This document shows positions 43,071 to 54,285 of a stretch of DNA of 64,000 bases, piece by piece. The notes under the pieces are model-generated. The model had not been told where the DNA came from and searched no databases. It saw only the letters and a program-made list of their open reading frames with translations. Position 1 is the stretch's first letter, and each line of letters begins with the position of its first letter. Source of the stretch: Luidia sarsii (taxonomy: Eukaryota > Echinodermata > Asteroidea > Paxillosida > Luidiidae). The position numbers were made by a program, and so were the translations under genes. Where the stretch lies: NCBI GenBank assembly GCA_949987565.1, contig OX465113.1, forward strand, positions 6,074,551 through 6,138,550. Reading direction: 5' to 3'.

Positions 43071-45426
43071 CATCGTAAGCATGTGTCCAGAAAAAAACCC
43101 TCGAGATGTTGTTTCAGAAAAACAGTATGTTGTTTCGGAATCGGTTTGAAAAGCGAAATGGAACAATGGAATTACATAGAGTAATCACACGTGTAAACGT
43201 TGAACACTAGTCTATCACCGAACCTCAGATGCGCACTAACTATAGCAGTTAGCCAAGCTTTAACTTCAGCGTTCTCATTAATCTGGTTGGGTGTTTGCAG
43301 GACACGCTATATGACAGCAATTGTACCACCATCTGTTTTTCCCCGCTGTCCACACAGTTTGTCCATGCACTGTCTGACCCGAGGCTGTGTTTAGCATGAC
43401 CAGGTGGGGATATGCCTCAGTCTATACCCTGATGTGCAAAGAATCATTGGGATGAGGACAAACTTGTGTGCTGCTGCATTGAGATGGTTGGAGCACGTAT
43501 TTCATTGAGTCCTAATTTATCTGCCTTACGCAGCAGTGCAAAATTTTAATCACAAGAACAGAACGATGCGGTGTCGTCCGTACATTGTGTACAATCGAGC
43601 AAAACGTGACCCTAATTTACCAGATGTGGGAGTAGCATATAGACTACACTGGTTACTGGTATAACCTGGCTATCGGTACTCAAGTGTGGTCATGTGGATG
43701 GACTATGAGTAAAAGCTTATATCACCGTCCATGAAATAGTTCTGCCTAGAAAGGTATCATCCTGTATAATTGCAATACTTAATTTGCGATCGATGTATTT
43801 GTAACAAACCGAAGAATCAAACATAATTCTCGGGAACGTGCCCTATGGCCTTATTGAATCCCCTAAACCCTATTCTTTCAGTAAATTATAAGACTTAAGA
43901 ACACAGCCAAATGAGGAAACAATCTGAACCTCATATGAATGTATTGTTTTATTTACTTGAAACTAAAATTTTGAAATTGTAGATAGTTTACAAAGCATAA
44001 AATATTTTAAAGAATGGATAACGGCTTGGCTACTGTAGACATAGGCCTACTCATGCTATAAACAATTTATGTTTAGGCCTATCCCTTACTACAAAACATT
44101 TGCTTCTTCCGACATCCTGTGATGAAATTGACGAAGGAGAAATGATGAAAATGCGGAAGTAGTAGGGTCAGGCGCGGTGCATCGTGCATGCCATCATGCT
44201 ATGCTGAAGTGGTTATTCAAGGAAGGGACATCTTTAGCCTTTTCTCATTTCCATGCGTGTTTCCACCGCAAGAGCGACTCCATTTAAACCGATTAAAGCC
44301 TGATTCTAGAGAGGCGGCGATGATGGAAAGTTGTAAGCAGCCGTACGAGACGAAAGGGACATGTCTTATTTAGGTTTGATAGGTTCCAAGTTGGATTTTG
44401 AATCCAACGTAACTGTGTGTATAAGAATGTTTTCTTCACCATCCTAGGATTTGGCTTTGTGAATAACATTAACAAAAGGTATCCCATTATATGACAGTAA
44501 AAGGAGTGAGGAGTCACATAGGCCTAATAGTACACTCATTCTTTGTTCTATATGTCAGTGTCTCGCCTACATCATACTGAATTATTCGTAGTTTGATATT
44601 TCACGTGTAGCTTAATATTTTATGAATGTTGCTTTGTCGAAAGTGTCGAAAATCAATGATGATCGTACGATAGAGATGACGAAATATCTGCCATCTAACA
44701 ATGGACATAATTTATTCATTCGATTGATTTTGACACAGAACAGAAGGGACTAGATGTCTTGGCAGTACAGTGCAAAATCACAAATACCGGTAGGCCTACG
44801 TAGAAGGTTTATACTGGTTGGACTAGTATGGTACACACGTCAGCCACATGAGCCACCATTTTGATTCCACTGTTAAATGCCTGTTCCTCCTGAGATTTGA
44901 GAGATAGACCCTATGAGCGTTCTGCTTTTAATCGTGAACTTTGTCATCCGAAAGGGATGGTTCTAGATCTCATTACTATACTTTCCTTACAATTCAATGA
45001 TATCAAATAGGACGCATATTTGACGCCACGGGGAATTAACAGGCAGCAAATGTGAACGCATGTCGTTACATCTTCATCCAAATCAAAAGTGATAGGCCCT
45101 AGGTGGTCTGTGAAAATGATGGACATATTGCGCAACTGCTGTGTAATGGATATCAACGTAGACGGCATGTTGTTTTGACAGGACTTACAAGTTTGCAACC
45201 GGCGATGCGTTCAATATTGCAATACACGCTGCACGGTCGTGGATGAAGCATATCGGCAAGGGATTAACTCAGATAATGGGTGACATTAGAATATTTGTAA
45301 ACATGTAAACGTAGGCCTCGGGTTTCATGTAGTATGGTGTGTTTATGAAATTGGATAACACGTGTTACAATACATTGCCAATTGAATTAGTATTTACCTA
45401 AATTATCAATTCCTTAATGTCAGCAT
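43071..45426. other. Non-genic stretch
   Basis: No gene, repeat or RNA gene is recognised. Several TAGGCCTA words occur (44043, 44077, 44792). Confidence 0.45.
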
Positions 45427-45583
45427 ACAAAGTGGATGCGACTTTTGGTGATCCCTTAATTTGTTTGACTTAAATTCTGTGCAATGTAGATTGGAAGTAT
45501 CGAATATTGATTTGAGCTGCATAAAATAATTGAAGTCAAACAAGATATAGAGATCACATGATAAAACCTTCATCCACTTTGTG
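45427..45583. mobile_element. Small MITE, about 157 bp
   Basis: The left end ACAAAGTGGATG and TTTTGGTGATCCCTTAATTT, GTTTGACTT are mirrored by AAGTCAAACAAGATATAGAG, ATCACATGATAAAACC and CATCCACTTTGT at the right end, giving arms of about 50 bp with a few mismatches. A solo end with the same ACAAAGTGGATG start lies near 4405. No target-site duplication is evident. Confidence 0.65.
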
Positions 45584-45629
45584 TGACCAACGAACTGCTG
45601 CAGCCAGGTTTACAACAATGTTTATTGTT

Positions 45630-45840
45630 TTGTTTGCATCTGAATGCTTCTAACTGGCGCCCCTATACCCCGGCAAACATTATTTATAGTAATTCATGTA
45701 GTTGCCTACGGTATTTGGGGAGGCTGCCATCTAAGGGCTGGATAGCTGAGATGGTAAGAGCGCTGGTACGCAAAACAAAAGGTCCAGTTAAAGGTTTCTT
45801 TGGCATTTCCTTTAAACCATTATCCAACTGGTGGATTCTG
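45630..45840 (+). repeat. tRNA-derived SINE, truncated copy
   Basis: CATCTGAATGCTTCT, GGCGCCCCTATACC and GCCATCTAAGGGCT are shared with the copy at 4535. GGATAGCTGAGATGGTAAGA is a good A box. After GCGCTGGTACGC the B box is deleted and the body continues at GGTCCAGTTAAAGGTTTC. An open frame starting at 45583 runs through it by chance into the array that follows. Confidence 0.6.
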
Positions 45841-45899
45841 GAGGTCCAAAACAGTCGCAGTTGCTCAATATCTCAAATATATCAAATGGCTCTAGTCGA

Positions 45900-46245
45900 A
45901 CCAACCGATGCTCCAGTCGAACCAACTGAGGCTCCAACTGAGCCGACCGAGGCTCCAGTCGTACCAACTGAGGCTCCAGTCGTACCTACCGAGGCTCCAG
46001 TCGAACCAACTGAGGCTCCAACTGAGCCGACCGAGGCTCCAGTCGTACCTACCGAGGCTCCAGTCGTACCTACCGAGGCTCCAGTCGAACCGACCGAGGC
46101 TCCAGTCGTACCTCGGAGGCTCCAGTCGTACCTCGGAGGCTCCAGTCGAACCAACTGAGGCTCCAGTCGTACCTACCGAGGCTCCAGTCGTACCGACCGA
46201 GGCTCCAGTCGAACCAAATGAGGCTCCCGTCGAACCAACAAAAAG
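45900..46245 (+). repeat. 21 bp array with PTEAP reading frame (possible relic coding repeat)
   Basis: About 16 units of 21 bp read PTEAPVE, PTEAPVV or PTEAPTE. Differences between units are largely synonymous: CCA/CCG/CCT for proline and ACC/ACT for threonine, while GCTCCA is nearly invariant and GAA/GTA gives Glu/Val. Two adjacent 20 bp units (GTACCTCGGAGGCTCC, about 46106-46145) each lack one base, so the first frame fails and a second carries the PTEAP reading to about 46245. It ends near AGT|GTACCG, which could be a donor. Proline/threonine/glutamate repeats of this kind are known from extracellular and cuticle-like proteins. The frame upstream is SINE sequence, so an intact gene is unlikely. 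Confidence 0.5.
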
Positions 46246-47261
46246 TGTACCGGTACGATTTTGCCCTTTTGCTCTTGTCGGTACGAATTATCCCTGACCT
46301 AGAAAACAGGCTTGGGGTCCCAATCCCTCGCAGGCATGTATTGCACGTCTATAGAGCGCCTTAGAAGCACCCATGTCGAATCTTGGAGTGGACGGATAAA
46401 ATTCACCAATGTACACGCGTGATTGTGAAAAGAGATAGGCCTATATTGCTCGGCTTTCTGAAGATGATCCTGTAGGCATGTGATTTAGCACCATTTATTT
46501 TCGTTATCGTAGCGGCCTATTAAATGTATCTGTAATGTGCTTCACTGCCTTTTATTCTTATTGAGTATCCCCGCAAGGAAGAAGCGCTAATGCTTCGAAC
46601 CAGAATGAGTTGAATACAGCTGGTACTACATATTTATTATGGATGGGACATATCCTCCCTACCTCGAATAACTAGACCTATATTCACTATCGCAATACAT
46701 TGAGAACCAAATCAAGAAATCCAACTCATCTCAGTTCCTAGACTACATCCCAGATATTGTCTGACAGAGCTATACCCTTGAGATACCCATGGATATCAGA
46801 AAGACGTGCTAGGAACAATTCATATTCGAACTTCTTGAAAAGCTACCCAAGCTTTTGCCATAGGCCTACAATTAATTTTGTCATATTTTGATGCATGTGA
46901 ACAAATCATTTGAAGAGAATTATTAAGAAAAACCTCAGCGCATCTAGAAAATGTCATTAATCGCATGTGGTCATCTATGCATGGATCGGAATTGTCAGCA
47001 CCTCATTGAGGATGGTTGAGAATCGATCGTATTGTGTATTGAACGAGGCTATAGCATGCTAAAGCATGTAGCTTGTTTCGTCAAACTGAACGGTCAACGA
47101 GCTGATGCCCCAAAATGAACTTTCGTCTCTTCTTTATTGTACACAATTCAATGGCAAAAGATGTGAATCGTATATTTGCAATTTCCTATCAAAGATTATC
47201 GACATCGTTGTTAATATAACTTAATAATAGTCCCGCCTTGATCTCACTACAATTATTTTCT
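46246..47261. other. Non-genic stretch with one possible ribozyme relic
   Basis: At 46568-46605 GGAAGAAGCGCTAATGCTTC then GAACCAGAATGAGTT has the helix II-like stem GAAGC/GCTTC followed by GAAC, reminiscent of the PLE terminal motifs but too decayed to call. Nothing else is recognised. Confidence 0.35.
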
Positions 47262-47428
47262 GGGCCTGACATTTCGATCCTAGCAGGACCTTTCTCAAAG
47301 GCAGTGATAAAACTCTGCCTTTGAGAAAGGTCCTGCTAAGATCGAAACGTCAGGCCCACTAAATTTTAAGATTTGTTTGGGGGGGTAATTTTATTCAGTA
47401 AGCAGTTTGCAAAATTTGTGTATATCAC
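47262..47428. mobile_element. Inverted pair of PLE family 1 modules
   Basis: The minus arm 47262-47303 (TGGGCCTGACATTTCGATCC, TAGCAGGACCTTTCTC) and plus arm 47314-47358 enclose GTGATAAAAC, so this is the tightest hairpin of the series. The plus copy continues to TTGTGTATATCAC with a GGGGGGG substitution in the tail. Confidence 0.7.
47317..47355 (+). ncRNA. Hammerhead-like motif, PLE family 1
   Basis: GCCT (47317-47320) pairs with AGGC (47352-47355). The core TTGAGAA is at 47321-47327. Helix II is GGTCC with AGATC, one mismatch at the loop end. GAAA (47344-47347) and C-GTC (47348-47351) are intact. The variant core is the same as at 5.8 and 13.7 kb. Confidence 0.42.
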
Positions 47429-47804
47429 TTTTACAATTTTCTGGCTTAGGGTTTAGAATGGAACAACCTTGAACTCACATAATCGACGCTTTGTCAAGAT
47501 GCTTTCCGAACTTCTTCACTCAAGAGGGACTTGCTTTCAGGAAGTCTTGGAATTACGGGAATTACTTCCACCTAAAATCTAAATCTAATACAGCGAGGGA
47601 TTAATTGTGAACTGTGCGATAGATCCGCGAGGAGTGGATGTCTGAGAGGTTGACGTCCCCGACTTTGCTAGCTTTTAAGAAATCTCTGACGTCACCATGT
47701 TCTTGTGGGAATAAACTTTCACTGATAGTGGCTGTAGCCTTTATGCAATTTGCATACAATCTCGGACTTTTGCAGAAAACCCTTTTTTGTACATCGTCAT
47801 GACC
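47429..47804. other. Non-genic stretch
   Basis: Nothing is recognised. Confidence 0.5.
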
Positions 47805-47885
47805 ACTATCACCACCACCACCACCATCATCATCACCTCCATCATCGCCACCACCATCACCACCACAATCACCACCATCACAGTA
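47805..47885. repeat. CAC/CAT trinucleotide repeat
   Basis: An imperfect run of ACC, ATC and ACCATC triplets. On the minus strand it gives a Gly/Asp-rich frame (47601-48131, 176 codons) and on the plus strand a His-rich one. Neither flank shows a domain or splice sites, so I treat the frames as artefacts, though a Gly/Asp linker in an unrecognised minus-strand exon is not excluded. Confidence 0.8.
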
Positions 47886-50800
47886 ATCAGGTGTCATTTC
47901 TGTTACAGAAATCGGTGGTTGTGTCCTTGAATCCGATCGATTTACTGGTATTTGTGTTGTTGATATAATTGCTAGATGCTCAGTTAGATAAGACTTGAAG
48001 ATTTGCATGGTGGAATCACAGTGTGGAAACAAAGTTTTGAGTGACACCATGTGCGCCATCTCTTTCGAGGAGTATGGCGTAGTATGGAGTAGGCCTACCC
48101 ATACTGTAGAGCATGAACTAAATTCATGCAAATGGTCAGAATGGAAAGGGCAAGTCAGCCGTCAAAACAACCACAGAACAGATAGCTGAGGTGCACATGT
48201 AGTTTCTATCCCCTGGGCTGGGGATAGAGGAGTGGGCAGTTGGGTGGCTGTCCAGTACGGCCATAACACTCCGACTGTGAGAAGCAATTGCTAGCTCTAT
48301 TGCATCCCGTCAAATTGACGACCTGATGTCGAGCTGAAGGCATACCGTGAAGGATATATACATTAGATTTGCAAGCAATTCACTGCGGTGGATTTTCGGT
48401 AGTAGGACGTGCGGGAGTATTCACTCTACTCAATAATGATCCCCTGCAATACAGCGCATGACTACACATACTCAACATTTCCCCCCGGACTTTATTTTTA
48501 TGTTTTCCTGGCAGGAGCTTTGATTTGATCGATGTTAACAAAGTCCTGTTGATTCTCATTGATTACATTATCCCCACAAAGCACTTCAAACTCAGACCCG
48601 GTCACTCCAAATGGTTCCTTCGTCTGCTGAGTTGTCGCTGTAAGAGTGCTTTGAACTGAACCACATCAGTTGGCACATCGGTGTTTGTACTTCAGCTGTA
48701 GTTTGCACACAGATGCATATTTCCCCGCTGCTAGTTTGACCATTGTAATATTCTTCCCAGCCAAGTACATGCATGTAGCTTACTCACTTAGCCTTCCTGC
48801 GTCTTCCATATCGGCAAATCAGATTGCACGTCAAGCATCAGAGTATTCGCGTAGTATCAATTTTTGCAAAGGGATATAGGCCTATACGTTAAAAATGGCC
48901 TGGATGGATTTCACAATGCCTTACGATGCATCGTAATTCAACTTATTTTAATAAATAAATGATTAAATCAGTAAATTGATAGAAAACATGGGTAAATGGT
49001 GGCTGCAGTACTCTCTCTCTCTCTCTCTCGAAAATGGATACGCGTGGAAATCGATTAACATGAAATTACACTCTTCGATATTTAAATAATTCGCTCATAC
49101 TCCCGCTGTCCTCTGATTTCAAACATTTTAAAATGAGTAAATTCCAACACTCAACAGAGATTCCGTCAGTGTGGAAATACACTGGCATATGTATGATACC
49201 GACGTGCATGATGTTACATGGAATGCTATCAAACCCTCATATATGAAAAGCCGCACATTGTAGAGGCTGTGACGGAGAGAAGGTATTGGCTCGTGGTCGT
49301 GCATACTTTGTATATCATACAGTACAACTATAGTAGGACCTCGTACGGTATATGTAATGCACAAGCAAGCCAATGGGGAATGGAAGTGGTGAATAAGATG
49401 GGAGACCTCTGAGTGAAGACACTTCCTTCAATGGCCGCTATAACCAAATTACAGGTACACGTTTCCTTGGTTACGCCGAGCGCCATATTGAGTTATTGGA
49501 AGTTTTGTTATGCGAGGTGACGTGTCCCAACATATCAATGGTTTTCAACAGGGGCTCGCTGTTCTTCGTTGTTTCATATCTAAAATAAATGCCAATAAAC
49601 CCCTTGCGCAATCTTCCACCGTCCATGTGCCTATTCCATCCCTTTGTTTTGTCATCATGTTTACCACAAGTTTTTCTGTAGCCAATAAAGCTGCTAACGT
49701 GCCCTGTGTGGAAACACCTTCCTATGAGTATGACAGTTCAGGCGTGAAGATTGTTTACAGTACATACCAGTATATCTGCTTGAAAAAACAGACCAACTCA
49801 TGAAAAGAAAAACACTTAGGCCTATATAGGACATATGGGATTTTAAATAAATAGTATTAATCTTTGCAACCTCGTATATAGTACTATGCCCGTATTACCG
49901 TATAACAGTTAAGTATACTTTCCACCTGTTCCAGGGGAAATCCTAATAAAGGAATACGTCTGCCTGCTGTATATCGATGGTTCACATGGGGATATGAAGA
50001 TTATCCCATCCAACATCTCTGCTGCCAACCGAGCGATATTACTCAATGCACACAGTATCATGTAGAGTTGTATAGACATCTTGCTAGCGAGCTTTCCAAT
50101 AACAGCCTGAACGACCCTCGAAGATCACGCAAGCGCAACTCTAGTTAACATACCGAACGGGTTTTTTTATATTAGTCTGTCGTGTATTGAGCCACATTGA
50201 TATTCAGTAGCTTTCATATCTAGGCTCGTCTATCCTGGCAGTCTGTACATTAAACCTCCAACAAATTGTTGTCTCGTTCTCTATCATGCACAATTTAAAT
50301 TGTTCTGTATTTTTCCATTGGGAAACCCGAAATTTCATATAGGGGCCTACCCGTTTCCTGCAAGGGACAAAGACAATTTCATGTGAAATTACGCCTGAAG
50401 ATCACGTTCGTTTTTAAATTTCTATAAAATTTGATGCATGTATATAGGCCTATTGGCCTAATGTTAACTCAATTAGGAGTTCAGATACAAATATTTTAAA
50501 AGAGGACTTTAGCCATGCACAACGAAATTATGTAAATTTGTGTAGTCTGTCAGTTTTGAAATGTTCTCCTAGCTCAATGAGGGGCATAGCTCCAGGTCCA
50601 TTGCGTTGGTTCCTATGAGCTGTCATGCTGGTATACGCCTATCGAATAGCGCATGCACGTGTGTCTGGTGTGAATGAAATAACAAGACTGCATGATTTGT
50701 CTACAGCCAAAACGCCTGTCATATTAAACATGGGATGTGTTGACACTCACTTTGACGAAGAGATAAGAAGCTAGTCGTTACTGTCCATCGCCAAGTTATT

Positions 50801-52659
50801 AAATCAGACAGAGTAATATTACAAAGGCCAATATACTGACATTAAGCCTATGTCATTCATTGCCATTGCATATATTTACATTGCTACACCTTTTCTGGTA
50901 TACTCTCAAGAGAAGTCATTAATTCCTAGGCTAGAATCGTGACTTCACTGCGTGACTGAAACTTTTTAATTAGCAAATGGAACTTCATTGTAAAATATTG
51001 CACATGCACGGATATAACCCGACCATTAGTACAACGATTTAGAATGCGCCTTTTACGACAATTATGTCAAGTAGTAGAATCCGCACATCACGGAATCATA
51101 TCCCTGTATCTCTTCCTTTTCCAAAGAACGAAAATTATAATCATGTATACAATAGATGTGTGCCATTTTGAAGCGCGTCTAAATTGGGCTTCTTCCCACT
51201 ATAGGCCTATTTGGCCAAGACAATTGAATTCGAGCAAGCAAAGGTGGATGGAGCTCCGGGAGCATCGAAAGCGATAACCCACTTTGGGGTTTTTATCACT
51301 CGTATCAGGTCAGATGTTTTGAAAGTCGATAACAGAATCGAGGTTATGGGGGCCTTGTTTTAGACATAGGAACGAAAACAGCGGTGTGTTATTGCTTTAC
51401 ACCATAATGCACATCACATGATCTCAATTTCGCAGCTTTCTTCAACAAACATCTGTAATCATGATGGCAAGGATGACGGCCTTCCTGATTTGAGGATAGG
51501 TCTATAATACATGATGCAGGGTGCTGCCTGTGAAATGCATCTTTCCTTTCAAATACATTGAACACATTCCAGCACGCGGCTTTGAATGTTATTTACTTCA
51601 CCTGCCACGTATTATATCAAACGAATTGTTATTTTGGACAACACGCTTGATATATACGCGGTTTTTCAAAGGGAAGTAAGTTGGAGACATTTTTGCACAA
51701 GGCAATTAAAAAAACATTTTTTTATAATTCAATTTGAATTGCATCGTTTCATCATTTGAAAGACCGGCTTCTGTCATTCATGATTGCGTTTTGTTTTGTT
51801 TTTCTATCGAAAATGAAAAGGATCGATGGTTCTCCTTCCAATCAGGCTGCATGCGTGTATTCGTGCCGGCATATCCAAGCAATGGCATATTGTGTACAAT
51901 GTTAAGGTCGTATGCGTACGCGGCAGTACATGCGCATATTCATCCAGCGCTGTGATTTTTGTTCCGTTGACATTTACGATTTAATATTATTGACAAATTC
52001 CAATATTATACTTTCCTGCCTAGTGGAGAAATGAAACCTTGATTGGTGCTGTACCAACCGCTCACCAGTCACCAGTTCACAATATAATATTCTTACATTG
52101 CAGCTCCGAGCAGACCGTGATGATGAGATTCCCTAGCCCCCCACCATTGCTTGAACCTTCAAAATACCAGGACCGTGTTTAATTTCTTTAGTGTTGGGGC
52201 TTTTCATTTGGTTGCTATTGTGGGCGATGGAATGGATAATGGTTAAATGGAATTATGGCGTTGGAACTTTTCTGGATCCTGTACGCTGGTGACCTCTGCA
52301 CGTTGTAAGGTCGCGCTACTCAAATCAACTTTATCTCTTCATTTCAGCCATATCGGTGGTGACTATCACAATCCTCGCCCCTTTGAAATTCCAATGACTT
52401 TTAAGAGCCACTCCGATTTACATAATGCCTTCGTGCAGGCTCACGTCATGTCAGCTTAGCCTTGGTTAGTTTGCTCGCAGTGCACGGTGAATTTAACTGC
52501 CACGCTTGGAAGCTCCTATTGAATTAATTTGTTTTTCACTTTTCTCTCAGCTCTGTGATCGATAACATCCACAGTATCCTCTGTGTTCACCTGACTAAGA
52601 GTCGTCATGTCATGTCTGAAATATAGTTGTCACTAAAGTATAAGCTTGACATGAAGCAG
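47886..52659. other. Non-genic stretch
   Basis: A short (CT)9 run lies at about 49012-49029. Several TAGGCCTA words occur (48091, 48875, 49817, 50451, 51203). No gene, transposon or RNA gene could be supported in these 4.8 kb. Open frames at 49510-49803 and 51734-51955 have no domain. Confidence 0.4.
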
Positions 52660-52725
52660 TTTGCCTTTGGGAAATGTCCTGCTACGATGGAAACGTCAGG
52701 CCCACTATAGGCCTAGGCCTATAGA
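52660..52725 (+). mobile_element. Solo decayed PLE family 1 module
   Basis: GCAGTTTGCCTTTGGGAAAT, GTCCTGCTACGATGG and AAACGTCAGGCCCACTA follow the family 1 order. The core TTGAGAA is now TTGGGAA, GATC is now GATG, and no inverted arm is present. Confidence 0.6.
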
Positions 52726-53543
52726 TCTTATAATGTATATTGTATGACAGCATGATGATACCACTGTTGCATGTCCATTGTGTGGGAGCACCTTCTGGCT
52801 TCATTTTATACTCCTAGTACCAATGTCCCTGTAAAGAAAAGATTTACCTATCCCTCCACCAGTGTACAAAGACATTCAGCCCGCGCCAGACCTACATAGG
52901 CACTATACATGTATATAAGAGTGAGTCACAGAGTAGAATGCGGAGGCTTATGCAGTTTTTGTCCATAATCATTCGCTTCGTATTGACAGTCACCTTAGGA
53001 GCATAATTTCAGTCTTGTCAACGTCAGGATGTTCAAGATGCCCGACGTGTATGACGATCAATTTGTGTATGTTTATCTCAAATGCAGAGCAGAAATCTGC
53101 CCAATAACGAGGCACGTCTACATTATTTATTTTCAGGGCCATGCATGATGATAGGTGACGGAAAATATAATTTCATTTTGTGTCAGTCGGTGGTGTGTGG
53201 ATGGAGCTGAGATGTATATGTGATCATAGGAATAATTCGCTCCGATCTCTTACCTAAGTCACACCTGGAGGGCGGCTTGTAATTGGATTTGTCAAACTCT
53301 TTGTGACATGGGCGAGAAACCGTATCCATTTACATATACCTGGTTTCAGGAGGCGATATACAGACTGAGCTATTTTAAAATGGATGCCAAACCTTTGGAA
53401 AAAAATTGTTCCAAAGTTGCAATGTCTGTCGCCTCTGATGAAGGGTGTTACAAATAGTTACGAACGCATGATTCGCACACCCACAAATAATTAAAGTAGT
53501 TTGTTTAACGTGCCTCATAATATTTGGCTTTTCTGCCTCACAG
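52726..53543. other. Non-genic stretch
   Basis: CTCTGATGAAGGG at about 53434 resembles a CUGANGA core but no GAAAC-GTC partner follows. The last 30 bases form a good polypyrimidine tract and CAG acceptor. Confidence 0.4.
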
Positions 53544-53690
53544 CGAAAAGGAAGTCTTAAAGTTGCTTTCGTTCTTCTTGGGCATAGACCAAACGCTTAT
53601 GACATTCTACGCTCGTGATCCATCAAACGCAAGAGATATTACAGCCAAACTTGGCAAGAACAATGTCCCTTACCTTCTGTCATGCATGAG
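53544..53690 (+). CDS. Possible internal exon (acceptor-flanked ORF)
   Basis: The stretch follows TGGCTTTTCTGCCTCACAG, a convincing 3' splice site. One frame reads EKEVLKLLSFFLGIDQTLM and continues coding-like to about SCMSM. Another reads RKGSLKVAFVLLGHRPNAYD before a stop after 24 codons. Only one could be real, and the second needs a donor earlier than any I can defend. Candidate donors after the first frame (ATG|GTTTGG near 53691) are weak. No family is recognised. If it joined the phase-0 first exons described at 12082 and 37831, the second frame would be used. Confidence 0.2.
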
Positions 53691-53998
53691 CATGGTTTGG
53701 TCGGGGTGGCTCAAAGGGTGGTCACATGACAGTGCAATCACGAGGCAATATATGTTCCTACAGAATCATAACTTGACGTGCATCTGCGTTGGGAAAAGGT
53801 GTATACGGAAATTGTCTTCATTTTGCTGTGGCGTCATATCATGTGAATTTATGAGGTTAAAAATTAAGTTTGAATGTTTAAATCTTTAATATTCAATAAT
53901 AAATCAACTGTTGGCTCTGTTATCGTGCTGATTTTGCATGTGAAAGGGCATTCCGAATCCTACAATTGAACCATTCTGCGTGGCGTCATCCTACTCTT

Positions 53999-54125
53999 GC
54001 TTCCGGTCGAAACCGGAAGCGCCGTACACTATTTGAACGGTGTCAGGTCAAGGTCGACTACCATTCTTCAACACATTAACATATGACGTCATCATCCTTT
54101 AGCGCGCTCTTGTGGCAGGTTAAAA
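53999..54125. promoter_or_regulatory. Promoter-like cluster: inverted ETS pair, nuclear-receptor half-sites, CRE
   Basis: GCTTCCGGT-cgaa-ACCGGAAGC (53999-54020) is a 9 bp-arm palindrome made of two optimal ETS/GABP sites. It is followed by AGGTCAAGGTC (about 54044-54054), two nuclear-receptor half-sites head to tail, and by TGACGTCA (near 54085-54092). ETS and CRE sites together are typical of CpG-type animal promoters. A 49-codon ORF starts at 54136. The cluster could also be part of a repeat, since TGACGTCATCA also occurs at the left edge of the window. Confidence 0.3.
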
Positions 54126-54135
54126 TATGTCAGAA

Positions 54136-54285
54136 ATGTATTTTCACTTGATGTCAATGGCGAAGTTTGAGGAAATCCGAGATCGTTTGAAAATGGGCAG
54201 GTTTATTGCCTTCCACTTCGACAATGCACGTGCCAAATTCAAGAAACAAGATGGAAACAAAACGGAGGGAAAACCATTTTCATAA
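54136..54285 (+). CDS. Possible 49-codon small ORF
   Basis: ATG at 54136 opens a frame with two more in-frame ATGs (54151 and 54157; the latter has A after TC and G at +4). It reads MAKFEEIRDRLKMGRFIAFH and then a lysine-rich end to a TAA at 54283. The composition is protein-like, and the frame starts shortly after the ETS/CRE cluster. However, AAGTTTGAGGAAATCCGAG-type sequence is also common in invertebrate non-coding repeats. No homologue is known to me. Confidence 0.22.
   Translation: MYFHLMSMAKFEEIRDRLKMGRFIAFHFDNARAKFKKQDGNKTEGKPFS

Noticed and set aside
46568..46605. Stem GAAGC/GCTTC followed by GAAC as a PLE terminal motif
   Set aside because: The stem is real, but the core, cleavage triplet and helix I are missing. 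Kept only as a remark in the stretch description.
47601..48131. 176-codon Gly/Asp-rich frame on the minus strand
   Set aside because: The Gly/Asp part is a CAC/CAT triplet repeat and neither flank resembles a protein domain or has supporting splice sites.
53434..53475. CTCTGATGAAGGG followed by ACGAACGC as another hammerhead
   Set aside because: The CUGANGA core is perfect, but no helix II can be formed and GAAAC-GUC is absent.
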